From the NCBI GenBank assembly GCA_002411345.1, contig DHSL01000025.1, positions 1-64,000 on the forward strand: DNA of 64,000 nucleotides, written 5' to 3'. This DNA is from Bacteroidales bacterium UBA5287 (GTDB lineage: Bacteria > Bacteroidota > Bacteroidia > Bacteroidales > Dysgonomonadaceae). Positions 9,501-16,691 of the stretch are shown here, piece by piece. Made by a program: the position numbers and the translations under genes. The notes beneath the pieces were generated by a model. That model was not told the origin of the DNA. It ran no database searches and saw only the letters and a list, made by a program, of their open reading frames with translations. Every line of letters starts with the position of its first letter. Position 1 is the stretch's first letter.

Positions 9501-9660
9501 TAGTCATAAAAATTTATTAGGTCCTCATTATAAAAATCCAGCTAAGGGATTGGCTTCACCATGGCATTGGAAAGGAATAGAGAGACCCATTGCAGGTGAA
9601 GATTATCAATTAGTAGATTATGGGTTTTTTGAAGATTTTGAATTAACGCATGGATTATAG
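6547..9660 (+). CDS. GH106-like exported glycoside hydrolase, putative alpha-L-rhamnosidase
   Basis: A 1037-residue protein. I start it at ATG 6547, which gives a clean signal peptide (residues 1-21 ending NSQ); an in-frame ATG ten codons earlier overlaps the previous gene and spoils the leader. The N-terminal barrel has GFGGFFVHPRPGL (76-88), WIYDENSYPSGFAGG (116-130), FTDEPN (E247) and LSETYGGGGWD (E392). This is the pattern of the large GH106-like group, whose characterised members are calcium-dependent alpha-L-rhamnosidases. A galactose-binding-like beta-sandwich closes the protein (about 900-1037). The four GH78 genes alongside support rhamnose-containing substrate. An alternative is another GH family related to GH106, because the barrel motifs differ from the best-known GH106 enzymes. 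Confidence 0.6.
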   Translation: MKTFNSFFILLFLLFPIVLNSQNNKKYIKKQNSFENIEKKFLNPDNEYKSCPLLVFNEIITESEIDRMIDDLKNNGFGGFFVHPRPGLVTEYKSDEWYSLFQYAVMKGKELGMDVWIYDENSYPSGFAGGHVPSQFPESYNQGQGLLLEKVNLIPENVEQFYLCLLKQANSFIDITPSISKYIGKEGEYYLYKKTYYQKSNWHAGFSYVDLLVPGVTEKFIDVTMKGYEKSIQESFGNVVPGIFTDEPNIVTSGGLRWTPDLFDVFKKKWGYDLQPYLPLLSEEIGEWKMVRYQYMETLLQLFVDRWAKPWFNYSEKHNLKWTGHYWEHGWPNMNDGPDNMAMYAWHQMPGIDMLFNQFNETSPQAQFGNVRAVKELRSVANQMDYKRTLSETYGGGGWDLTFKDLKRLGDWEYVLGVNFMNQHLSHQTLSGARKYDYPPVFTYHSPWWNNYKPLNDYFTRLSFLLSEGTQNNDIVIIEPNSTLWCYYSHTGSSSKLMPIGEKFQSFVTTLEKNQVEYDLASENIIKDQGSINNNNFVIGKASYSTVILPPFTENISRHTFSLLKNFIINGGRVLCFDTPDKIDGIVNKDISELLDSKLVSHFDSLTQDVIERIKSANDIDFTYKDGNLYHHRREFLDGELLFLVNSSMDEKTVGQLTISKGRSIFEFDAFTGNIYSYPFKKDAKRLLTHFEIEPAGSLILFISDDNAKKYPKKKQLIVSETIPATTKTKIKRLQNNAFPIDFCDLVLNSEIIKNIHVSNAADRVFRAHGFESGNPWNTSVQFKRNIIERDTFTSGGFSVLYHFKIDKIVDYSTFQLVTERPHIFSVKINGKEVSSIPNEWWLDKSFGVYNIGNTLKEGINEVELTVKPMRILAEIEPVYILGDFGVIPEKSGWSISSPTTEMNFGSWKNLRLPFYSWDVEYSKEYNMKDIKGNFIVKLGKWAGTVAEVYVNNEKVGIIGFDPFTLDITPYLHSGKNNIAIRVIGSHKNLLGPHYKNPAKGLASPWHWKGIERPIAGEDYQLVDYGFFEDFELTHGL

Positions 9661-9678
9661 AATTTAATTAATGAAAAA

Positions 9679-11115
9679 ATGAGCAAAATAGGTTTATTTA
9701 GTGTAGGTTTGGATACTTATTGGCCACAATTCAGTTCTTTGCTTGGTAAATTAAATGGTTATCATGATAAAATAAAGAAAGAAATTGAAAACCATCAGAA
9801 TATAGAAGTAGTAGATGCCGGAATGGTCGACAACATCAATAAAGCTAAAATTGCTGCCGATTCTTTTTGTAGTAATAATGTTGAATTAATCTTTTTATTT
9901 GTATCAACCTATGCTTTGTCATCAACAATTCTGCCTATAGCACAGAAAGTAAAAAAACCTTTTATCATATTAAATCTACAACCTGAAGAAAGAATAGATT
10001 ATAATAAGTTTAATGCTTTGGAAGATTATGCCGAAAAGACAAGTTTATGGTTAGAACATTGTCAAGCCTGCTCAATTCCAGAAATCGCCGGTGTGCTTAA
10101 CAAGGCTTCAATTAAATATGAAATTATTACCGGATTTTTAAATGACAAGAACGTTTGGAATGAAGTTGAAGATTGGCTAGACGCGACCATCGTCTTAAAT
10201 GCGTTACAAAATAACCGGATGGGTATATTAGGAAATTACTATGGAGGGATGTTGGATGTTTATTCTGATTTAACCAAACATAGTATAATATTTGGGACCC
10301 ATTTCGAAATGATTGAAATGTGCGAATTAAAGAAAATCAGAGATAATGTAACAGATGTTGAAATAAAAAATAAAGTAACAGAATTCCAGGAAGTTTTTGA
10401 TATAGATAAGAAATGTAGTCAATCTGAGATTGAACGTGCAGCGCTCACATCTGTTGCATTAGATAAATTAGTTGAGAACAATCAATTAAAATCATTAGCT
10501 TATTACTATGAAGGTCAAGAGGGAAACGATTATGAAAACATTGTAACATCTTTAATTGCAGGTAATACATTACTTACCGGCAAGAATATTCCGGTAGCAG
10601 GTGAATGTGAAATTAAAAACGCACATGCTATGAAGATATTAAGTGCTTTTGGTGCCGGCGGTTCATTTTCAGAATTCTATCTTATGGATTTTAAAGACGA
10701 TGTAATATATTTAGGACACGATGGACCAGCGCATTTTAAGATTGCTGAAGGTTGCGTTAAGCTTGTTCCATTGCCCATATATCACGGAAAACCCGGAAAT
10801 GGATTATCTATAGAAATGTCAGTAAAAAATGGTCCGATAACCCTTCTTTCTGTTGTTGAGGGTAACGACAATATTTTTTTATTAGCAGCAGAGGGCGAAT
10901 CTGTTGAAGGTCCTACATTGGAAATTGGCAACACTAATAGCAGATATGCTTTTAATTGTGGAATCCGTGAATTTATAAATACATGGAGCAAACATGGTCC
11001 TTCACATCATTGTGCAGTAGGTATTGGTCATATTGCTCATAAAATTGAAAAGTTGGCTCATTTACTCAATATTTCTTTTATAAATATCAGTTCAAAAACT
11101 AATCAATTACAGTAA
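9679..11115 (+). CDS. L-fucose/L-arabinose isomerase family protein, cytoplasmic
   Basis: A 478-residue protein with no signal peptide, the only clearly cytoplasmic product in the operon. It resembles AraA-like members of the fucose/arabinose isomerase superfamily: an opening KIGLFSVGLDTYWPQF, FVSTYALSSTILPIAQ, LNLQPEERIDY, LEHCQACSIPEIAGVLNKA, GILGNYYGGMLDVYSDLT, and a C-terminal GPSHHCAVGIGHIAHKIEKLA. These enzymes interconvert aldoses and ketoses with a divalent metal. It sits 18 bases after the GH106-like gene and one base before the first GH78 gene, so it should handle a sugar released by the operon, perhaps L-arabinose or a modified deoxy-sugar. The exact substrate cannot be read from the sequence. 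Confidence 0.65.
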   Translation: MSKIGLFSVGLDTYWPQFSSLLGKLNGYHDKIKKEIENHQNIEVVDAGMVDNINKAKIAADSFCSNNVELIFLFVSTYALSSTILPIAQKVKKPFIILNLQPEERIDYNKFNALEDYAEKTSLWLEHCQACSIPEIAGVLNKASIKYEIITGFLNDKNVWNEVEDWLDATIVLNALQNNRMGILGNYYGGMLDVYSDLTKHSIIFGTHFEMIEMCELKKIRDNVTDVEIKNKVTEFQEVFDIDKKCSQSEIERAALTSVALDKLVENNQLKSLAYYYEGQEGNDYENIVTSLIAGNTLLTGKNIPVAGECEIKNAHAMKILSAFGAGGSFSEFYLMDFKDDVIYLGHDGPAHFKIAEGCVKLVPLPIYHGKPGNGLSIEMSVKNGPITLLSVVEGNDNIFLLAAEGESVEGPTLEIGNTNSRYAFNCGIREFINTWSKHGPSHHCAVGIGHIAHKIEKLAHLLNISFINISSKTNQLQ

Positions 11116-11116
11116 A

Positions 11117-13855
11117 ATGCTAAATATCAATACATTTAACTCATCCAAAGGAATATTAATCATATTAATATCCTTCTTATGCAGTTTTACAATGAATGGA
11201 AAAGCCATTAGTGTTCAAAATTTGACATGTGATTACAAGTCTAATCCTATCCTTGTATCGACCACATCACCTGAATTTGGATGGCAATTTCGTTCGGAAC
11301 AATCAGATGTTCAACAAACAGCCTATGCCATTGAATTATTTTCCATTGAGAAAGGTAAAGAGAAAAAGATTTGGAAATCGGGAAAGATTAAATCTAATTT
11401 AAGTCAACAATTAAAATACAACGGGAAAGCTCCCCTTAATCCAGGTAGACTGTATAAATGGCGTGTGAGAGTATGGAATAACAGAAATCAAAAATCAGCC
11501 TGGAGCGAAATGAACTCATTTAGAATAGCCCCATCCGACATTGAATCAAATGCACAATGGATTGGTGCAATCGACAAAAAAGATTCAAATATTCCTGAAG
11601 GTAGAAATTATCATGGATTATCTGTCACATCAGAAGCAGGTAAAAAATGGGAAAAAACCGAACCACTTTCCAAAAAAAGTATCTATTTAAGGAAAGACTT
11701 TCCAGTTAAAAAAGATGTTGAAGATGCGATTATATATATTTCAGGTTTAGGTCATTATGAATTGACGTTGAATGGTGAAAAAATGGGTGATTCAGAATTT
11801 GCTCCCATGTGGAGTGATTATGATAAAACGGTTTATTATAATGCATATGATGTCACAAAAGATCTAACCAAGGATAATACGATTGGAGTTCTGCTTGGAA
11901 ATGGTTTTTTTAACGAACAAGGGGGACGTTATAAAAAGTTGCAAGTGAGCTTTGGTCCACCCACCCTTTTCTTTAAAATGATTATAACCTATAAAGATGG
12001 GACTAAACATGAAATTGTTTCCGATAAGAATTGGAAGTACGCTTTAAGTCCCATTACATATAATGATATGTATGGCGGAGAAAGTTATGATGCACGATTG
12101 GAACAAGATGGCTGGGACAAATCCGGTTTTGATGATTCCAATTGGAATAAGGTTATTGTTCAAGAGTCACCAAAAGGAAAATTAAGACCTCAAACTGCTG
12201 ATCCAATAAAAATCATGGAAACATTTGATGTGAAAAGCAGTAAGAAAGTAGGTAATTCTTATGTTTTTGACATGGGACAAAATTTATCTGGTTTTCCAAA
12301 GATAAAAGTGAAAGGTAAAAAAGGAGATATTATTAAATTAACTGTTGGGGAAAATATAAATAATGATGGTTCTGTTAATCAATCGCAATCAGGTGCTCCT
12401 TATTATTATGAATACACACTGAAAGGTGGTGAAGAAGAGATATGGCATCCCCGCTTTTCTTATTATGGATATCGATATATTCAAGTTGATGGGGCAAAAC
12501 CTGAAGTAAATAATGACAATAGAAATATTCCACTATTATTGAATCTAAAATCCTGTTTTGTATATAATTCAGTTCCTCAAACAGGTTCTTTCTATTGCTC
12601 AAATGAGATTTTTAATGATGCACACAGGATAATTATTAATGCAATAAAAAGTAACATGCAGTCCGTTTTCACAGATTGTCCCCACAGAGAAAAACTTGGG
12701 TGGCTTGAAGAAGTTCATTTAAATGGTCCGGGATTATTATATAATTTCAATTTAACAAGTTTTGCTCCAAAAATCATGCAAGACATTCGTGATGCTCAAC
12801 TCTCAAATGGACTTGTTCCGGACATTGCTCCTGAATATGTGATTTTCGATGGTGGATTTAGAGATTCTCCTGAATGGGCAAGTACAGCAGTTATCTTTCC
12901 TTTCATGTATTATGAATTTTATGGAGACAATTCACTGATTGTTGAATATTATGACGTAATGAAGAAATATGTCGATTATCTTTCTTCAACTGCCACGAAC
13001 CACATTGTTTCGCATGGACTTGGCGACTGGTACGATTATAATGTAAACTTTCCCGCCGGTACTTCAAGAAATACTCCTATTCCTTTATCTGCCACAATGC
13101 ATTATTACATGGATATTGATTATCTGGTTCAGGCGGCAGAAATGTTGAAAAAAGATGAGGATATTTCTTTTTATCGTGATCTTAGAGAAAAAGTTAAAGC
13201 AGCATATAACAAGGAGTTTTTTAATAAAGACACCAAGCAATATGGTACCGGCAGTCAAGCCTCAAACGCCATGTCTCTGTTTATAAATGTTGTACCTCAA
13301 GAATACAAACAAGATGTGTTGAATAATCTCATTGAAGATATCAAGAATCATGGTTATAAATTGACCACTGGTGACGTCGGGAATAGATATTTATATCAGG
13401 TTTTATCTGAAAACGGCCTTGATGAGATCATGTACAAAATGCATAATCATAAAGAAGTACCAGGTTATGGATTTCAAATTCAGTTTGGCGCTACTACACT
13501 TACAGAGCAGTGGGATCCCCGAAATGGAAATTCATGGAATCATTTTATGATGGGTCAAATTGAGGAATGGTTTTATAAATCTCTTGCAGGAATAAATGTA
13601 GACGACACTTCAAATATTGGTTTTCAGAACATTGTAATAGCACCAAAACCTGTTGGCGACCTGAAGTTTGTTGAAGCTCATTATAATTCTTTGTATGGAA
13701 AAATTAATGTTGATTGGAAAATAGAAAATGAGAAATTTACGATGAATATTTCCATACCTGAAAACTGTAAAGCAAAAGTATATTTGCCAGGTGAAGAGTT
13801 GTTTAAAGAAGTTGGTAGTGGAGCCTATTCTTTCTCGAAAAATATAAATAGATAA
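11117..13855 (+). CDS. GH78 alpha-L-rhamnosidase
   Basis: A 912-residue exported enzyme with signal peptide (about residues 11-30). Domain order fits GH78: a fibronectin-like N-terminal domain opening VQNLTCDYKSNPI, the Bac_rhamnosid_N and lectin-like sandwiches (ISGLGHYELTLNGEKMG, YVFDMGQNLSGF), an (alpha/alpha)6 barrel and a C-terminal sandwich. The catalytic motif is DCPHREKLGWLEE at 520-532: D520 and E525 line up with the first acids of the Bacillus RhaB active site, but the third acid, usually Asp, is Glu (E532). The general-base loop reads TTLTEQW, with E797. It removes terminal alpha-L-rhamnose. It starts one base after the isomerase stop, so the two are translationally close. This WLEE motif marks a subgroup distinct from the three paralogues downstream. 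Confidence 0.9.
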   Translation: MLNINTFNSSKGILIILISFLCSFTMNGKAISVQNLTCDYKSNPILVSTTSPEFGWQFRSEQSDVQQTAYAIELFSIEKGKEKKIWKSGKIKSNLSQQLKYNGKAPLNPGRLYKWRVRVWNNRNQKSAWSEMNSFRIAPSDIESNAQWIGAIDKKDSNIPEGRNYHGLSVTSEAGKKWEKTEPLSKKSIYLRKDFPVKKDVEDAIIYISGLGHYELTLNGEKMGDSEFAPMWSDYDKTVYYNAYDVTKDLTKDNTIGVLLGNGFFNEQGGRYKKLQVSFGPPTLFFKMIITYKDGTKHEIVSDKNWKYALSPITYNDMYGGESYDARLEQDGWDKSGFDDSNWNKVIVQESPKGKLRPQTADPIKIMETFDVKSSKKVGNSYVFDMGQNLSGFPKIKVKGKKGDIIKLTVGENINNDGSVNQSQSGAPYYYEYTLKGGEEEIWHPRFSYYGYRYIQVDGAKPEVNNDNRNIPLLLNLKSCFVYNSVPQTGSFYCSNEIFNDAHRIIINAIKSNMQSVFTDCPHREKLGWLEEVHLNGPGLLYNFNLTSFAPKIMQDIRDAQLSNGLVPDIAPEYVIFDGGFRDSPEWASTAVIFPFMYYEFYGDNSLIVEYYDVMKKYVDYLSSTATNHIVSHGLGDWYDYNVNFPAGTSRNTPIPLSATMHYYMDIDYLVQAAEMLKKDEDISFYRDLREKVKAAYNKEFFNKDTKQYGTGSQASNAMSLFINVVPQEYKQDVLNNLIEDIKNHGYKLTTGDVGNRYLYQVLSENGLDEIMYKMHNHKEVPGYGFQIQFGATTLTEQWDPRNGNSWNHFMMGQIEEWFYKSLAGINVDDTSNIGFQNIVIAPKPVGDLKFVEAHYNSLYGKINVDWKIENEKFTMNISIPENCKAKVYLPGEELFKEVGSGAYSFSKNINR

Positions 13856-13859
13856 ATAT

Positions 13860-14774
13860 ATGATTATAAGAATCAAGTATATAATTCTTTTAGTCTTCTG
13901 TATATATAATTTCCTGCTTTTTGGTCAGGAAACCAAAACGACTATAAAAGAGGTTTATCTATATAATAAGATAAAAGAACAATTTAAAGAGGAGCATACT
14001 CAAGATCCTACTTTTGGGCTTTTAGTCAGACGGGTAACAAATCCCTCTTTCACAGCATTTATTCCTGATAATAACAATTTTAAAAGTGCGGTAATTATTT
14101 GTCCCGGTGGAGGTTACCACACTCAACTCATGGATCGGGAAGGATTTAATGTTGCAAAAGAATTCAATAAACTTGGAATTGCAGCATTTGTCCTTAAATA
14201 TCGGCTTCCGAATGACATACTTACAGACGAAAAACCTTTTGCACCATTGAAGGATGCTCAACAGACCATTTATTTGATTAGAAAAAATGCAAAACAATGG
14301 GGTATTGATCCGGATAAAATTGGGATTATGGGATTTTCGGCAGGAGGTCACTTGGCTGCTTCGTTAGGTGTTCATTATGATTCCATTCTAATAGAAAACA
14401 ACCAAAAAATAAATTTGAGACCTGATTTTATGATCTTAATCAATCCGGTTATCAGTTTTTCTGATAGTATTGGTCATTCCGGTTCAAGAGACAACCTACT
14501 TGGTCAATCTCCAAATATGGAGAAAGTAACATTCTTTTCAAATGAATTGCATGTCAATAAAGATTCGCCAAAAAGTTTTCTGATACACACAAATGACGAC
14601 AGTGTTGTAGATGTCAAAAACAGTTTAAATTTTTACGAACAACTAAAAGTCAATAATGTACCCGTTGAATTACATATTTATTCACGTGGAAATCATGGGT
14701 TTATTCAAATACCCGAATTTGAAGAATGGTTTAACAGGTGTGTTCATTGGATGAAGATTGAGAAAATAATTTAA
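13860..14774 (+). CDS. Exported alpha/beta-hydrolase, acetyl/feruloyl esterase type (BD-FAE-like)
   Basis: A 304-residue protein with a hydrophobic N-terminal signal (about residues 5-22). The fold is alpha/beta-hydrolase: oxyanion loop PGGGYHTQL near residue 83, nucleophile elbow GFSAGGH with S160, acid candidates D246/D247 in HTNDDSVVD, and H279 in GNHGF. The LKYRLPN plus FAPLKDAQQTIYLIRKNA region is typical of the BD-FAE and acetylxylan-esterase-like group that removes acetyl or feruloyl groups from plant polysaccharide side chains. It lies four bases after the GH78 stop. In this operon it probably de-esterifies rhamnose, arabinose or galacturonate residues so the glycosidases can act. The acyl group is inference. 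Confidence 0.75.
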   Translation: MIIRIKYIILLVFCIYNFLLFGQETKTTIKEVYLYNKIKEQFKEEHTQDPTFGLLVRRVTNPSFTAFIPDNNNFKSAVIICPGGGYHTQLMDREGFNVAKEFNKLGIAAFVLKYRLPNDILTDEKPFAPLKDAQQTIYLIRKNAKQWGIDPDKIGIMGFSAGGHLAASLGVHYDSILIENNQKINLRPDFMILINPVISFSDSIGHSGSRDNLLGQSPNMEKVTFFSNELHVNKDSPKSFLIHTNDDSVVDVKNSLNFYEQLKVNNVPVELHIYSRGNHGFIQIPEFEEWFNRCVHWMKIEKII

Positions 14775-14793
14775 AAACAACATTAACTTTAAA

Positions 14794-16671
14794 ATGAATA
14801 GAATAAAAACCTTATTGCTTTTTCTGATAATTTGTCAGTTTATTGCAGCACAACAAGAAAAAGTGTTTTCTAATGTACACGACAAGCTTTTACCAGCTCA
14901 TTCAGCGATAATAAACGGGCATATCGGCAACAAGCTGAATGCCTCATATAATAATAGAATATTGGCACAAGATGTAGATGTACTTATTCATCCTTTTACG
15001 ATTAGAGATGAGCACAGTTGCTGGCAAGGTGAGTTTTGGGGAAAATGGTTTACTTCTGCAGTATTAGCGTACAAGTATAAACCCACGACTGAATTGCTTG
15101 AAGTTTTGAAAAAAGCCGCATACGGTTTAATAGAAACACAAACTTCCGATGGATATATAGGGAATTATGCACCCGAAAGTCGTTTAAAAGCCTGGGATAT
15201 ATGGGGTCGTAAATATGTGATGTTAGGATTAATTGCTTTTTATGACATTTCAAAAGATAAAAAAGTGTTGGAAGCAGCTTCTAAAGAAGCAGATTTTCTG
15301 ATTAAGGAATTGAACGAAAAAGAGGCTAAAATAATAAAAATGGGTAATCATAGAGGGATGGCAGCTTCTTCAGTTTTGGAACCGATTATTCAACTATATG
15401 TAAGAACCGGGAATAAAACATACCTTGATTTTGCTGAAGAGATTGTCCGCCAGTGGGAATTACCTGAAGGACCTCAACTTATTTCGAAATCAAATATCCC
15501 TGTTGGGAAGCGCTTTCCAAAGCCCAATCCTGAAAATTGGTACGGCTGGGAGCAAGGACAAAAAGCATATGAAATGATGTCATGCTATGAAGGATTGTTA
15601 GAATTATATCGATTGACCGGAAAAGAAGAATACAAAACGGCAGTTGAAAACACATGGCAAAGCATTATTGATTCGGAGATTAATATTGCAGGATCCGGAG
15701 CATCAGTAGAGACCTGGTTTTCAGGGAAAGATTTACAACAATTTCCAATAGAGCATTATCAGGAGACTTGTGTAACCGTTACCTGGTTGAAATTGAATCA
15801 GCAACTGTTGCGTCTTACCGGCGAAACAAAATATGCAGATGCCATTGAACAAACTTTCTACAACGCATTGCTCGGTTCTATGCGACCCGATGGCTCAGAT
15901 TGGGCAAAATACACTCCATTATCAGGTCAAAGACTAAAAGGTTCCGAACAATGTGGCATGGGGTTAAACTGTTGTAATGCAAGCGGTCCGAGAGGATTAT
16001 TCACTATCCCGCTTACTGCTGTTATGCAAAGCAACGAAGGTGCAACCGTAAATTTCTTTATTGATGGAGTATACGAATTAATTACACCTAAAAAAGCTAC
16101 TATAAACTTGATACAACAAACAAAATATCCAGTTGAGGGGAAAGTTGATATTAAATTGGAAATGAAGAAAACCGAAACTATGACATTAGCATTTAGAATT
16201 CCATCTTGGTGTAAAAAAGTGTCTGTTATTGTAAATGGAGAATCAATACAAAATACTATTACAGACGGTTATTTAAAGATTAACAGATTATGGAAAGATA
16301 ACGATACAATTTCTATTAATTTCGATTTAAATGCCAAACTACATCGTATTGGAGATAAAGGAAAATACATAGCAATTACACGTGGTCCGATTGTACTTAC
16401 GAGAGATGAACGTTTACAAGGTCCACATCTTGAAGCCATTCTTACGCCATTGATAAATGATCAGGGAACACTTGAGCTAACACCTGTTAATAATGCAAAT
16501 CCAGAAATTTGGATGACCTTTTCAGCACAATTTGTACCAGAGTCATATACTGAATATAGTTCTCAATCCGTAGATATTGAATTATGTGATTATGCTTCAG
16601 CCGGGAATTCAATGAATTCATTCCCATTCTTTAAAGTCTGGTTACCACAGTTATATAATCCAAGAAATTAA
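14794..16671 (+). CDS. GH127-type beta-L-arabinofuranosidase (DUF1680 family)
   Basis: A 625-residue protein with a signal peptide (residues 5-19, ending IAAQ). The (alpha/alpha)6 barrel shows the family features: GHIGNKLNASYNNRI, FWGKWFTSAVLAYKY, TSDGYIGNYAP and WDIWGRKYVMLGLIAFYD. The zinc/cysteine active site is intact: E324-T-C326 matches the Glu-x-Cys pair and C393-C394 matches the adjacent cysteines of Bifidobacterium HypBA1, where one Cys is the nucleophile. E306 is a candidate acid/base. The C-terminal half is beta-sandwich (TMTLAFRIPSWCKKVSVIVNG). It cleaves beta-L-arabinofuranosides, or a related sugar in GH146-like relatives. Its presence indicates arabinose as well as rhamnose in the target. 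Length is normal for the family. Confidence 0.85.
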   Translation: MNRIKTLLLFLIICQFIAAQQEKVFSNVHDKLLPAHSAIINGHIGNKLNASYNNRILAQDVDVLIHPFTIRDEHSCWQGEFWGKWFTSAVLAYKYKPTTELLEVLKKAAYGLIETQTSDGYIGNYAPESRLKAWDIWGRKYVMLGLIAFYDISKDKKVLEAASKEADFLIKELNEKEAKIIKMGNHRGMAASSVLEPIIQLYVRTGNKTYLDFAEEIVRQWELPEGPQLISKSNIPVGKRFPKPNPENWYGWEQGQKAYEMMSCYEGLLELYRLTGKEEYKTAVENTWQSIIDSEINIAGSGASVETWFSGKDLQQFPIEHYQETCVTVTWLKLNQQLLRLTGETKYADAIEQTFYNALLGSMRPDGSDWAKYTPLSGQRLKGSEQCGMGLNCCNASGPRGLFTIPLTAVMQSNEGATVNFFIDGVYELITPKKATINLIQQTKYPVEGKVDIKLEMKKTETMTLAFRIPSWCKKVSVIVNGESIQNTITDGYLKINRLWKDNDTISINFDLNAKLHRIGDKGKYIAITRGPIVLTRDERLQGPHLEAILTPLINDQGTLELTPVNNANPEIWMTFSAQFVPESYTEYSSQSVDIELCDYASAGNSMNSFPFFKVWLPQLYNPRN

Positions 16672-16691
16672 GAAATAAATAAAAAAGAATT

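Noticed and set aside
14022..14351. 109-codon antisense frame in the esterase gene
   Set aside because: It covers the nucleophile elbow region of a solid alpha/beta-hydrolase gene and its residues show no protein-like pattern.
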